Notes under the pieces: generated by a model
The model's database searches: none
What the model was told of the DNA's origin: nothing
The model's input: the letters and a program-made list of their open reading frames with translations, nothing else
Shown here: positions 45,511 to 57,999 of the stretch, piece by piece
Position numbering within the stretch: the stretch's first letter is position 1
Layout: each line of letters starts with the position of its first letter
Position numbers and translations under genes: made by a program
Assembly: GCF_027595985.1 (NCBI RefSeq)
Contig: NC_073305.1
Location: 151,840,423 to 151,904,422 of the forward strand
DNA: 64,000 nucleotides
Source: Sorex araneus
Lineage: Eukaryota > Chordata > Mammalia > Eulipotyphla > Soricidae
Direction: 5' to 3'

Positions 45511-45962
45511 GACTTAGTTTAATAAATTACTTAAATCCTCTGAGCCTCTATTTTCTCATCTAAATGAGAGCAATGGCACTTCGGGACATGGAGATGTTCT
45601 GAGTGAAGTGGGATAATAGATGTAAAGTGTCATTAATTATATATCTCTACTTGTCAGGGACATATTGTTTTCCTTCTCCTTCCTTCAATGTTACTTCTAA
45701 GGTATGTTCATGTTGTTATTGTAGGTATTTTTCCTTTGTGTGTTTTTGTTTCTGTGTGAATATTCTCCTGTCAAAAGGTAGGTTTGCTTGCACTTTTGTT
45801 TTGCTTTTTGTGCTGATCACTCTCCATCATGGCCAGTGAGGGCCCCCAGAAGGCCCTTGTCTCATGCGGATGAAACTGCAGAAAAATAGATGTGAATATG
45901 TGACTTCACAAGATCATGCCACAGCATCTCAGAAAATTTTCATGCCCATATCTGAAATTCTT
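45511..45962. other. Intergenic, no feature seen
   Basis: No recognised repeat or exon. Confidence 0.4.
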
Positions 45963-46215
45963 AGGGACTGGAGCTATAGCACAGCAGGTAGGGCGTTTAC
46001 CTTGCACGCAGCTGACCTGGGTTCAACTCCTCCATCCCTCTCGGAGAGCCTGGAAAACTACCAAGAGTATCCTACCTGCACAGCAGAGCCTGGCAAGCTA
46101 CCCATGGCATACTCGTTGTACCAAAAACAGTAACAAGTTCACAATGAAGACATTACTGGTGCCCACTCAACAAATCGATGAACAACGGGACAATAGTGCT
46201 ACAGTGCTAGTGCTA
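45963..46215 (+). mobile_element. Type II SINE
   Basis: gggactggagctatagcacag, ctcggagagcctgg, ggcaagctacccatggcat and cgatgaacaacgggacaatag, with a repeated agtgctac end. Confidence 0.92.
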
Positions 46216-46691
46216 CATAGTTCTTTGCCAGTCTCAGAATGTGCAGTGTTGCTTTATTTGTATTCTAATTTAAGTTTCCCTGATTCCCTAAGGGTGTATC
46301 AATTTTTTTTTTATGGTCGTGGTAGTAGAGATTTAACCCAGTGCCACAAATATGAGAAGCATGCATGCCCCCATTGAATTGTATCACTAGTATTTTAGTA
46401 GACATTTGTGATTTCTCATTTGTGAGATGTTAGTTCTATGGTCACATGAAATCTTTGCTATTCCCTAGCCTTAAGGATAATAGACATCAGTCAATTGTTC
46501 ATCATATCTACTTCTGATGTTAACAAGATGATAATGGAAGGTTGTAGTTTCTACGAAGGCATTTTCTCTATAGTCTTCATTACTGGCATTATCTAGGGAA
46601 AGTGATGAAGAGGGAGGACATTTGTTGTCCTGTGTTTCTCTCTATAAGTCTGGGTATGCATTGGCATTTATTAATTTATTTTTGTTTGGTT
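46216..46691. other. Intergenic, no clear feature
   Basis: A SINE-like patch may lie at 46300-46375, too diverged to call. Confidence 0.35.
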
Positions 46692-46864
46692 TCAGTTTGG
46701 TTTTAGGGCCACACCCAACAATGCTCAGGAGTTACTACTGGCTCCTACATTCAGGAATTATTTCTGGTGGTGCTCAGGGAACCATATGGGATAGTGGGGA
46801 CTGAACTCAGGTTGGCTGAATTCCAGGCAAATGCCCTCCCCACAGTACTAAGACTCTGGACCCC
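46692..46864 (-). mobile_element. SOR-type SINE (type I)
   Basis: gggccacacccaacaatgctc, gggaaccatatgggatagtgg. Confidence 0.87.
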
Positions 46865-48941
46865 AGCATTTAGCAACTTGGTTATGTAATTAATTTGGTT
46901 ATGCGATGGACTTGTTTGTTAAATTTTAGCTAATTTGTTATTGTAGTCCATTGTAATTGGATCACTTTGTTTACATGCGAAGAGCTATTCTAAGTTCTTT
47001 ATGTATGCTTGATATACTTTATATCAAATAATCTTTATAATCGCTTGTGATAGTCATGGATAAAGTACTAACATTGTTATTATTTCTTTGGGATCTGTGC
47101 TGGGTAGGAAAAGAAGCGAACATGAAATAGTTGAAGAGAATGATAAATAATAGTGATGACAAAACCACCAGAAGGATGTCAAGTTGACTGGACAGGTGCT
47201 TACAGGGTGTGAGGAGTTACTGAAGTTCAGAATTCTGGGCAGCCAACTTTTGCCACAGGAATGGATTGTATTAAAAAGGAACAAAGGGAAATTCAGGCAT
47301 TTGCAAAGCTGTGAGTCACAAAGAAACAGGAGGTTGAGATAACAGCAGGAGTTTGGCAGCATTTGTGAGCCAGGTGCTGAAGATTTCTGTGACTAAGTCA
47401 GTGGATAACGTGATTATTCTTCTTGCTACAGCATGAGACTCAAAGAGGGCAGAAGATTGAGAGTTATGGACCGGTAGATTGGAAAACTGGAAGTTAGCGG
47501 CAAAGACAATGCCAACCAACACCGCTTTCTTGGCCTGTAGGAAGGTAAAGAGAAGGGCAGTTGTTATTTGTTAAGGCCCAAGGGAAATTATGTCCTTGGG
47601 GAAAAACCAGGTTTTAGTTAAAATAAGAACGTGAAGGCATGGTTCTGCGAGGAGACTGAGGATGCAGATCCGTGTTTTCAATGTAATTGTGGTTTTTGCA
47701 ATTTCAAAGGATAGTTTCAAAGGAAGTCATCAGTGGAAAGAATTGCAGGAAAAGAAATTGGATAGTTCAGGGAAAGAGAGTTTTTTTTTTCCTTTGCGGG
47801 TAATAAGCATGATTGGTATGGACGAGATTTATTGTCCTTGAGATTATAATGAAGTGCAGTGTGGATTAGAGTAGAAAATCAAAATTAACCTCAAGATGTT
47901 GAAGGTGTGTGGGTTTACACAGTAGCTCTTTCCTGTTGACTCTGAGACAGGAAGCACCGCCAGTGCAACTGAAAGGGCTGCCTCTATCAAGCACCAACAA
48001 AATGATTCTGAGTAGGCTGATTCAACATCCTGTATCCTATTTTATCCACTTCTAAGAAAGGAGCAAAACAATATCTGTGTCTCTCTGAACTGTCAGGAGA
48101 ATAAAATTAATTCATATATGTGAAAATGTTTTAGGAAACTGTAGAATGCCTAAGGTGGTTAGTTTTATTTATGTTATTAGTGATGTCGGGCTTTATATTG
48201 AATTCTTTGTCAGAAATGCAAAGTTCAACTATAACTATGTTCCTAATTTTAAAGAGAACCAACAGAAGAAATTTCTTTCAGTAATTTGTTTAAAGACATG
48301 ACTTTTAGGAAGGCAATATGAAAAGAAAGTGGAGTTACTGCTTCGTATTATATAAGTAAGTAAAATAATTCATCCAGGTAAATAGCAGGAATGAAAATCA
48401 TTTTCAGGAGAAAGGAATTTTGTTTCTTTTGTCATCTTCTCCATTACAAATGATTTGTAAAGTTTCCACTTAAGAAATAAAGATTAGGACTTCCCTTGAA
48501 GTCCCTTAGCCAAGTTCAAACAGCCACAAGATTGGTGCCTGGGCTTTTTTCCAATATTTGTTCAAAGAGAGCAAAGCAGGAGGTTTAATAATCAGAAACT
48601 GGAAATTTCTCTTTTCTCACACACAATCACTCCTCTCTCCGTTTCCTTTGGACATTTTTTATTTTTTACAAATAGAGGCTATATGAAGGCAATACATAGT
48701 GTCAGACAATAGTTGAGCTGTCAATATTTTCATTTATACTATTTATTTTAAGGAAGAAATATGCTCAGGCTTGTTTTTCTTTTTCCTTCTGAAAAATCTA
48801 ATATTCTTGAGACACTGATAACAGAAATTGATTCTATTTACTAAAAATAATCATGGCAGTTCTTTATATTTATGTCTAGCAAATTTCTCTTTAGGATAGA
48901 TGAAGTGAAGCTTCTACTGTTGAGATTTAATTTTTGAGATT
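46865..48941. other. Intergenic, 2.1 kb without recognised genes
   Basis: The 47060-47900 part is purine-rich and may be an ancient repeat. I see no exon, SINE or L1 in this stretch, the longest repeat-poor block between the two genes. Confidence 0.4.
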
Positions 48942-48953
48942 AAGACAAACTCA

Positions 48954-49125
48954 TCTGGGGCTGGAAAGATAATAGAGTGCGTAGGGCCCAAGCCTTGCAT
49001 AAGGACAATCTGGATTTGACCCCCAGCAACCCATGTGGTCCTCTGAGTACTACCAGAAGTGACCCTTGAGTGCAGAGCCAGGAGTAAACTCTTAAGCATC
49101 ACTGGGTGTGGCCAAAAAACAAAAC
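48954..49125 (+). mobile_element. SOR-type SINE (type I) with target-site duplication
   Basis: ggggctggaaagataatag, cccatgtggtcctctgag. The duplication aagacaaactca is at 48942-48953 and 49126-49137. Confidence 0.92.
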
Positions 49126-49299
49126 AAGACAAACTCACCTTTTCAGTATCATCACTGTAAACTGGAAAGAAATATAATCATGTATCAAGCATATGGTTAT
49201 AAAGATTCTATATCGGCCATCTCTGCCAGAAATATTATGAAATCTGTCTTACAATGCCTTAAATCTGCTTCCACCAGTATTAAAATTTTTTAAAATGTG

Positions 49300-49498
49300 G
49301 AGGCTGAAGTGATAGCACAGCGGGTAGGGCATTTGCCTTGCATGCGCCGACATGGGTTTGATTCCCAGCATCCCATATGGTCCCCCAAGCACCATCAGGA
49401 GTAACTCCTGAGTGCATGAGTCAGGAGTAACCCTTGTGCAATGCCAGGTGTGACCCAAAAATCAAAAAATTAAATAAATAAATAAAAATAAAAATCTA
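49300..49498 (+). mobile_element. SOR-type SINE (type I)
   Basis: Near-consensus head and body, with an AAAT-rich tail. Confidence 0.93.
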
Positions 49499-49588
49499 AA
49501 AAAAATGCATGCAATGAGCTTATGAAACAAAAAAAAGCTCATATGGAATCTTGAATTTAAAATTTTAAAAGTCAATTTGGATTTTTTT

Positions 49589-49742
49589 AAATCACACCTG
49601 ACAATGCTTTGGGTTTACTTATGGTTTTGTGCTCAGAGATCATTTCTGGTAAGTCTCAGGGGAACTATGCATGCTAGAGATCAAACCTAGCTTGGTTGTG
49701 TGCAAGGTAAGTGTCCTAATTGCTATTCCATCATCCTGGCCT
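49589..49742 (-). mobile_element. SOR-type SINE (type I), old
   Basis: atcacacctgacaatgctt and a decayed head ending tccatcatcctggcc. Confidence 0.8.
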
Positions 49743-49765
49743 TCTATTAGGATATTTTCTCATGT

Positions 49766-49929
49766 ATCACTGTATCAGTGTCATCCCATTGCTCATTGAT
49801 TTGCTCGAGCGGGCACCAGTAACATCTCCTTTGTGAGACTTGTTGTTACTATTTTTGGATATCGAACACGCCATGGGTAGCTTGCCAGGCTCTGCCGTGC
49901 GGACGAGATACACTCGGTAGCTTGCCAGA
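49766..49929 (-). mobile_element. Type II SINE lacking its tRNA-like head
   Basis: It runs from tatcactgtatcagtgtcatc to ggtagcttgccag and then stops abruptly, so the 5' (head) part is missing. Confidence 0.88.
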
Positions 49930-51019
49930 AAAAATACAATATATTTCATTGCTGAAGAAATAAAATATACAGAAAAAGAAGATTGGAAAAAATCAAACTA
50001 TAATTAACTAGACTTCTTAGTGCAAATATACACATATATAAGCATTTTGATAAACTGTATTAATTTAACAAATGTGAATTCATATTAGACATACTACCTT
50101 GTAACATATTGAACATGAGTGTGCCAAAATATTGTGGCTGTGAAATATAAAGGTCACAAATAAAAAAAGATTTGTATTGGGAAGAGCAACAGCTCAATCT
50201 TCTGGACATCTGCATAAATAGCAAGTACTCTGCTAAATCTTGCATTGGGGGAATAAATGGTTAGCTTTCATTCCCATGAGGGGAAAGAATGGTTAGCTTC
50301 TTTCATTGCAAGGAAAGGAGACAACTGAGTAGATGAACTTGAAAGTTAGAAAGTTAAATATTTTCTTTAAATTGACAAGTCACTCTACTTCTTTACTCAC
50401 ACATCCCAGCATTTCTAACTCCTCTAGTCTTTGTCAGGATAGTTTATGATAGAGGATGCTTTTGTATGTGTACATTTCATTCTCTTTGAATGATTTATTC
50501 AGTTGTTCAAGTATTTTGCCTTTAATTCATTTACTACTATTCTCATCTAAACCCACTAGAATCTGACTTTATCGTAATCCCAACAGTCCAACAGTTTTTA
50601 TCCACTTTGTTAATATCCCACACACTGGAGTCTCAGTCATTCTCTTCTCATCCTATCATCAGCCTTTGGTAGAGTTGATCACCTCCTCCTATTTGAAACA
50701 CTTTTTACCTTAAGCATACTACTCCCTCATGGTTCTCCTGGCTGTCACAAGCCATGTTTTCTCAGTCATGTTGGACTATTTCTCATTTCTCTGATCTCTA
50801 AATGCTAGGATATCCCAAGTTCAGTTCTTAGATCTATTCTCTTTTATAAATCTATACATACTCCCTTGGTGATTTTTTCTAACTTAAAGAATATAAATAC
50901 ATATACTAAAGATTCTAAAACTTTTATCTCTAGCCTGGACTTTTGTATGGAACTTTAGGCTCACATATATAATCCAATAACAATGCCAGATATAAAAAAG
51001 GCATTTGTAGTAGATTTTA
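49930..51019. other. Intergenic, no feature seen
   Basis: AT-rich sequence, no exon or repeat recognised. Confidence 0.4.
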
Positions 51020-51275
51020 TTCACTGTAATACTGTCATCCCATTGTTCATCGATTTGCTCGAGGGGGTACCAGTAATGTCTCCATTCGTCCCTGTCATGC
51101 GCTAGTGTAGCCCAATGGTGTACTGGGGGCTCTTTCAGGATCAGGGAAATGAGGATTGTCATTGTTACTGTTTTTGGCATATTGAGTACACCACTGGTAG
51201 CTTGTCAGGCTCTGCCTTGTGGGCGGGGATACTCTTGGTAGCTTGCTGGGCTCTCCAAGAGGGATAGAGGCTTTT
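51020..51275 (-). mobile_element. Long type II-like SINE, 3' part, with extra internal block
   Basis: Type II body interrupted by an extra block of about 80 bp that contains, on the minus strand, ccctgatcctgaaagagcccc. The tRNA-like head is absent: the sequence changes at about 51270 into the VAV-like region. Confidence 0.75.
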
Positions 51276-51400
51276 GGAGCCGCCTCTAAACACCTTTACA
51301 GGTGTTCCCAGTCTACCAAATGTAAGCTTTTGGTCAACTGGCATGTTGTAACGATCTGCACACTGACAAACACGCACCTACCTGAGTCTCTGGGCAGCAC

Positions 51401-51604
51401 CTTGGATATCCGCAACCTCAGGTTGACCTCCTTGAGGTTGATGAAGTGCACCAGGAGGTTGTTGAGCAGCTGGTAGAGCAGGACTCTATCATGGAGGGTC
51501 TGTGCCAGGTCGAACACCTGCACAGAGTTCCAGGTCACCTGGTGGCTGGTTGTCAGCACTCCACAGTGGATGAGCCACTGTGTGTACTGCCGCCACAGCT
51601 CTAT
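51401..51604 (-). pseudogene. VAV-family first-exon relic (calponin-homology start)
   Basis: On the minus strand, 68 codons read without stop or indel: ELWRQYTQWLIHCGVL, then SVQVFDLAQTL, VLLYQLLNNLL and INLKEVNLR. This lines up residue for residue with the first 68 residues of VAV1/VAV3, the N-terminal part of the calponin-homology domain of these Rho-GEFs. The start codon is ATA instead of ATG, and several changes (Cys to Tyr, Gly to Arg, Arg to His or Gln) look like transition decay. After codon 68 the sequence continues gtgctgcc and does not match the next VAV exon. As I recall the gene structure, exon 1 ends there. That suggests a genomic copy of one exon plus flank rather than a processed mRNA copy. 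VAV1 and VAV3 cannot be separated. Confidence 0.8.
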
Positions 51605-52726
51605 GTCTGAGGGTGCTGAGACTTGGCCCAGCCAGGGGAGGTGACAATGCTGTGGCTGCTGCTGCATTTTCTCTGTGCCCTGCCAATGCCATTTTGTTCG
51701 AATTTTGCAAAACAGCCAGAGATGTCTATCGGAATCATGTGTAGAGTTCCAGCAGGGATCATGCATAGAGTTCCATGCCTGGCATGCTGAGCCACACGTT
51801 ATCTAAGGCGAGATGGTGAACCAGGTTTGGGACAGTGCGAGGGATTCAGGTGGCATCGGTACCATCTTGCCGCCAATCAAGTGTGATGTGGTAATTATGA
51901 AAAATGAGTGTGGAGTGTCTTAGGATGCATCCAGGAATACGTTTGCTCATGCGTGAGGCTCGACCCAAGCATGTGGAAATTGTCCTGGAGCACGGAGGAG
52001 TTTGATTGTGGAGGTCAGCTGCTGGGGTTGGGTCTTTTGGGGTGGGGAGGGATCTTCCCCGCCCCCCCTCTGGGACAACAGCCTGGCACAGACCCAGTAG
52101 CTTGGTTATGGGGGCCACATTTTATGCTCCCTTCCAGAAGAAGCAGCCATGAGTTCAGGGTAGATTTTATTATTTTTAAAAATGTATATTTTACCTTTCC
52201 AGTCCTTGCTTTATATTTAACCTTATTCTTCTGATATCAAGGTTGTCCATGCAAACTTGCTTTGGTAAACATACGTGAGAAGTAACATGGGTCAGTTCTG
52301 AGTAGGAGCATTAAAGACCAACATAAGTCTCTGCTCCCTCTCTCCCTCTATTCTGATATCAGAAACATACCAGAGAGGAGACTCCTATAAGTTATATCAC
52401 TGGATAGAATTCACATAGCACAGATGACCTGCAGTGAACACTAATGTAATTTTAAAATCAATAAACCTTTTTTGGGGGGTAATTAGACCAAAAACAATTG
52501 TTTTAAGTTAACAAACAATATAAGTAGGCTGATAAAGCATTTCAAATTAACATGCCTAGAACAGAATATCTGATCCTTCAAGTCCCCAGACCTTCTTTCC
52601 TCACAGTTTGGCATCTTGTTAAACTGCATCTTCATTCAACCTTCAAGTTTTCAAAGTAAGAACCTTGGATGATGTTCTCAATTATTCTCTATATTGAATA
52701 AATCGGAGAGGAGAGAGCAGAGAAAC
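51605..52726. other. Intergenic flank of the VAV-like relic
   Basis: It may include duplicated VAV flanking sequence. A short direct repeat (atcatgtgtagagttcc / atcatgcatagagttcc) lies at about 51735-51772. Otherwise I recognise no repeat or exon. Confidence 0.35.
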
Positions 52727-53330
52727 CCAGGTGTGTGTAATCCTATCAACGGCCAATTTCCAGAGACTTAAAAGCAAGCTCCTGGAAGAGTGACACAGAG
52801 AGTCTCTTGCCCGCGTGCCCGGCTCTCTTCTCCGGGGCCCCTCAGAGGGGATGGTCTCCAGCTTCCCTCCCCACCCCAAGCAGAGCTCCTGGCGGCTGAA
52901 GACCACCGGCACCTAGCCACAGCCATGCTCAAGGCCCCTCTCCACACGTTCGGACAGGCCTCACACATGAACGTACTGGCAGAGGACCCCAGGTGTATGT
53001 GTAATCCCACCAACGGCCAACATCCAGACACTTAAAAGCAAGCTCCCAGAAGATATCTTATAACCTACTTCTCCCTCTGGAAGAAACTAGCAAGCTACTG
53101 AGAGTTTCCTGCCCACATGGGACAGCCTTGCAAGCGTCCCATGGCGTATTCATATGCCAAAGCCAGTAAGAAGCTGGGTCTCATTCCCCTGACCCTGAAA
53201 GATCCTCCAATGTGGCATCTTTTGGAAGTCCGAGTGGAGAGAGGCTTCTAAAATCTCAGGGATAGGATGAATGGAGATGTTACTGAGACCACTCAAGAAA
53301 TTCGACGATCAACGGGCTTTCGTGATTCAT
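52727..53330 (+). mobile_element. Long SINE-like element with a 63-bp direct repeat, no tRNA head
   Basis: The 3' part (53090-53330) is type II-like: agcaagctactgagag, gcgtattcatatgccaaag, the extra ccctgaccctgaaagatcc block and gatcaacgggctttcg. The 5' part has two copies of a roughly 63-bp segment at 52727-52789 and 52988-53051 (shared core acttaaaagcaagctcc). Between them is a GC-rich stretch around agccatgctcaaggccc. The same order recurs at 58000-58545. Confidence 0.6.
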
Positions 53331-53923
53331 GATTGAATAATCTACATATTAGGTACTAAGAATACTTCCAATAAATTAAAAACAGGTAAAATGATTTGAG
53401 AATTTCTGTTGAAGGATAAAAGATGCGATTATAATCATAGTAAGTTAGTACTATTACTATACAGTATTAAATGCTTAAAGTTAAATGTTTAGAAGGTTAT
53501 GAATGCAATAGAAAAAACACAGAGCAAGAGGAAGATAGTGCTAGAGGGGCCATTGAACTGTGGTCATAGTTCTGTTGGAGAAAAATATAAACAAAAATTT
53601 AAAGGAGTGAGGGGAGAAATCCACATGACACTAATCAAAAAGAGTTTGACTAATAGAAGGACAGCCTGGGCAGAGACCTGAAGGTGAGGGTGCACCTGGA
53701 TGATACAAGAAGCAAGGAGGTCAGTCTGGCTGGAGCAGAGTAAGAAGAAACTGCAATAACGGTGACATTTGAAATTAGAATATATATATGTGGCCATGAG
53801 ACAGATAATGTGAAGACCTTTGGGTCCTTATAACTTTTACAGTCAGTGGGATATTAAACCACTAGAGCACGATGAGCAGAGGAGTAATGCAGTTTGTTTA
53901 AAACTATATTTATTTATCATTTA
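53331..53923. repeat. Probable ancient interspersed repeat (53490-53890)
   Basis: Segments such as ggacagcctgggcagagacc, aggaggtcagtctggctgg and gatgagcagaggagtaatg resemble an old mammalian repeat. Borders and family are unassigned. Confidence 0.35.
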
Positions 53924-54064
53924 TTTTTGTTTTGGGAGTGCTTATTCCTAGTGTGTTGCTTGGAGGTCACTCCTGGAGGTGCTCGGGGGACCAGGTGGTG
54001 TTAGGATTGAACCCTGGCCTCCAACATTCAAAGCATGTAGCCAAGCCCTTGAGCTATCTTCCTG
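53924..54064 (-). mobile_element. SOR-type SINE (type I), old
   Basis: ggtcactcctggaggtgctc, gggggaccaggtggtg and a decayed head. Confidence 0.8.
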
Positions 54065-54288
54065 TTAGTATGAATTTTAAAAGGATCTGTCTGTCATAAT
54101 GAAACTAAACAGTAATGGATCAGGGAGGAGGGGAGGTGAAAGTAAGTTTGGAAGTAGAGAGACCAGTTAGATTACTGAATAATTCAGCTGAAAGTTGGAA
54201 CATAGTCATGGTTGGCTGACAATAACAATAAAATCAGATTGTGGATGTGTTTTATTTATTTTTCACCTTTTTAAAAATCGGGGCACTG

Positions 54289-54456
54289 GGGCTGGAGTGA
54301 TAGCACAGCGGGTAGGGCATTTGCCTTGCATGCGGCCGACCTGGGTTTGAATCCCAGCATCCCATATGGTCTCCTGATCACTGCCAGGGGTGGTTCCTGA
54401 GTGCACAGCCAGGAGTAATCCTGTGCATTGCAAGGTGTGACCCAAAAAGCCAAAAA
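54289..54456 (+). mobile_element. SOR-type SINE (type I) with target-site duplication
   Basis: Near-consensus copy. The flanks aaaaatcggggcactg (54273-54288) and aaaaatcagggcactg (54457-54472) differ at one base. Confidence 0.94.
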
Positions 54457-54605
54457 AAAAATCAGGGCACTGATACCTATAATACTGTCAATCAGGTTTT
54501 TGTGTATATACCATTCCAATACTACACCCATCACCAGAAAGTCCACTTTCTTCCACCAGTGTGCTAAAGAATGCTTCCCTACACCTGCCCTCATGTAATA
54601 TCAGT

Positions 54606-55065
<460 letters not shown>

Positions 55066-55171
55066 ACCTCTAGATGCACAGGAGTTACTCCTGGCTTTTG
55101 CACTCAGGAATTACTCCCAGTAGTGCTCGGGGTACCATCTGGGATGCTGCGAATTGAAACCGGGTCTTTTC

Positions 55172-57060
55172 TTTTCTTTTTTTTTTAATTAGTTTATTTT
55201 TAATTAGAGAGTCATCGTGAGGGTACAGTTACAGATCCATACATCTTTGTGCTCATGCTTCCCCCATACAAAGTTCAATAACCCATTCCTTCACCAGTGC
55301 CCATTCTCCACCACCCATAAACCCAACATCCCTCCCCCCCTCCCCAGACCCGTCTCCCCCCACCCCACCCTGCCACTATGGCAGGGAATTCCCTTTTGTT
55401 CTCTCTCTCTGATTAGGTGTTGTGGTTTGCAATAGAGGTGTTGAGTGGCCATTGTGTTCAGTCTCTAGTCTGTATTCCACCCGCCTCACCCTTCCCCCAC
55501 ATGACCTCCAACCACATTTTACTTGGTGGTCCCTTCCCTGAGTTACCCAGAATGAGAGACCAGCCTCCAAGCCATGGAAACATTCACCTGGTACTTATTT
55601 CTACTATTCTTGGGCGTTAGTCTTATAGTCTATTATTCTATATTCCACAGATGAGTGCAATCTTTCTATGTCTGTCTCTCTCTTTCTGACTCATTTCACT
55701 TAGCATGATACTTTCCATGTTGATCCACTTATATGCAAACGTCATGACCTCATTTTTTCTAACAGCTGCATAGTATTCCATTGTATTGATGTACCAGAGT
55801 TTCTTCAACCAGTCATCTGTTCTAGGGCACTCGGGTTTTTTCCAGATTCTGGCTATTGTAAACAGTGCTGCGGTGAACATATAAGTGCATATGTCACTTT
55901 GACTATACTTTTTGGCTTTTCTGGGATATATTCCCAGCAGTGGTATTGCTGGGTCAAATGGGAGCTCAACCTCTAGTTTTTTGAGAATCGTCCATACTGT
56001 TTTCCAAAAGGGCTGAACTAGCCGGCATTCCCACCAGCAGTGTAGAAGGGTCCCTTTCTCCCCACATCCTCTCCAACAGCGGTTGCTTTTGTTCTTTTGG
56101 ATGTGTGCTAGTCTCTGTGGTGTGAGGTGGTATCTCATGGTTGTTTTGATCTGCATCTCTCTGACGACTAGTGATGTAGAGCACTTTTTCATGTGCCTTT
56201 TGGCCATTCGTATCTCTTCCTTGGTAAAGTTTCTGTTCATTTCTTCGCCCCATTTTTTGATGGGGTTGGATGTTTTCTTCTTGTAGAGTTCAACCAGTGC
56301 TTTATATACCCTTGATATCAACCCCTTATCTGATATGTATTGTGTAAATATCCTTTCCCATTCTGTAGATAGTCTTTGTATTCTGGTCACTGTATCTTTT
56401 GTGGTGCAGAAGCTTTTTAGTTTAATGTAGTCCCATTTGTTGATCTCTGTTTTTACTAGATTGCTTAGTTCCGTGTCATCTTTGAAGATACCTTTATCTT
56501 CAATATCCTGGAGGGTTTTGCCGACCTTGTCTTCAATGTACCTTATGGTTTGTGGTCTGATGTTGAGGTCTTTAATCCATTTTGATCTGACTTTTGTGCA
56601 TGGTGTCAGGTCGAGTTCTAAGCCCATTTTTTTGCATGTGATTGTCCAGTTGTGCCAGCACCATTTGTTAAAGAGACTTTCCTTGCTCCACTTCACATCT
56701 CTTGCTCCTTTATCAAAGATTAGATGATCATACATTTGAGGTTGTGTGTGGGGATATTCCACCCTGTTCCATTGGTCTGCAGCTCTGCCTTTGTTTCAGT
56801 ACCATGCTGTTTTAATTGTTACCGCTTTGTAGTAGAGTTTAAGGTTGGGGAGGGTGATGCCTCCCATCATCTTTTTCCCAAGAATTGTTTTAGCTATCCG
56901 TGGGCGTTTATTGTTCCATATAAATTTCAGGATTGCTTGCTCCGCTTCTTTGAAGAATGCCATGGGTATCCCTATAGGGATCGCGTTAAATCTGTATAAT
57001 GCTTTTGGGAGTATTGCCATTTTGACAATGTTTATTCTCCCTATCCATGAGCAGGGGATA
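55172..57060 (-). mobile_element. Young 5'-truncated L1 with perfect target-site duplication
   Basis: On the minus strand it contains the C-terminal part of ORF2 and the 3' UTR, followed by a short A-rich tail (55172-55210). The 17-bp duplication tgaaaccgggtcttttc at 55155-55171 and 57061-57077 is perfect. Length is about 1.89 kb. Confidence 0.96.
55638..57060 (-). pseudogene. L1 ORF2 C-terminal fragment, one premature stop
   Basis: It encodes the end of the L1 ORF2 protein, whose endonuclease and main reverse-transcriptase cores are lost by 5' truncation. Visible segments on the minus strand: [19 protein letters not shown], then [37 protein letters not shown], and near the C-terminus a [18 protein letters not shown] cysteine-rich motif, ending RDRHRKIALICGI. 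The frame is open except for a TGA at 56796-56798 where related copies have tryptophan. The stop is a single G-to-A change, so the copy is young. Confidence 0.93.
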
Positions 57061-57239
57061 TGAAACCGGGTCTTTTCGTGCAAGGCAAACGCCCTACCTG
57101 CTGGAACATTTCTCCAGTCCTTAAGCTCAGTTCTATGGACAAAGTCTTCAGTTTCAATGACTTTGGCCATTAGTTCTTTCTTAATTATGTTTCTTTTTTA
57201 TCCCACATGTGAAAGACCACTTTAAAAAAAATTACTGTG

Positions 57240-57486
57240 GAAGTGGTAAAACACAGCAGGAAGGGCATTTGCCTTGCACACGGCTGACCTGGTTCAATTC
57301 CTCCACCCCTCTCGGAGAGCCCAGCAAACTACTGAGAGTAGCCCGCCACACAGCAGAGCCTGGCAAGCTACCCATGGCATACTCAATATGCCAAAAACAG
57401 TAACAGCAAGTCTCACAATGGAGATGGTACTGGTGCCTGCTCTAGCAAATCAATGAACAATGGGAAGACAGTGCTACAGTGCTACA
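57240..57486 (+). mobile_element. Type II SINE
   Basis: gtttgccttgcac-like head, ctcggagagcccagc, ggcaagctacccatggcat, agtgctacagtgctaca. Confidence 0.9.
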
Positions 57487-57670
57487 ATGGTAAAACCTAT
57501 ACACATATAGATGAATAGCAAATTTCCTGAAATTCCACAAATGAATGAAACACATATATGTTGATAGGGTAAAAAATTTAAAAACTAGATATTTATTTTT
57601 ATAGGCATGTAAACTTAAAAAATTAGTATATGAAGAATTTTATGCTAATATATTTTAAAAATTCCATGAA

Positions 57671-57852
57671 ATGAGGGCTTGAGAGATAGTACAGCAGGTA
57701 GGGCACTTGCCTGGCACACGGCTGACTCAGATTTAATTCCTGATATCCCATATGGTCCCCCAAGCACTTCCAGAAGTAATTCCTGAGTGGAGAGCCTGGA
57801 GTAGCTCTGAGCATTGCTGGGTGTGACCCTAAAATCAAAAATAAATAAATAA
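57671..57852 (+). mobile_element. SOR-type SINE (type I)
   Basis: gggcttgagagatagtacagc, cccatatggtcccccaagc and an AAAT tail. Confidence 0.9.
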
Positions 57853-57999
57853 AATGTATTTGAAGTAGATAAATCCTACAAATGTAAAATTTAGTAAGAG
57901 TGAAGAGAATTAAGAAAATTTTAAGGCCTATAAAAGTATGAGCCTTTGTCTTATTCTGAGAAAGGGGATATTGGTATTATGTTTCTAAATTTGACACTT

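Larger units (their letters stand above)
55068..57120 (-). mobile_element. SOR-type SINE split by an L1 insertion
   Basis: The SINE's 3' part is 55068-55171 (ggagttactcctggctttt, ggtaccatctgggatgctg) and its head resumes at 57078-57120 (gcaaggcaaacgccctacc, tttctccagtcc). The two parts join seamlessly if the L1 is removed. Confidence 0.93.
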
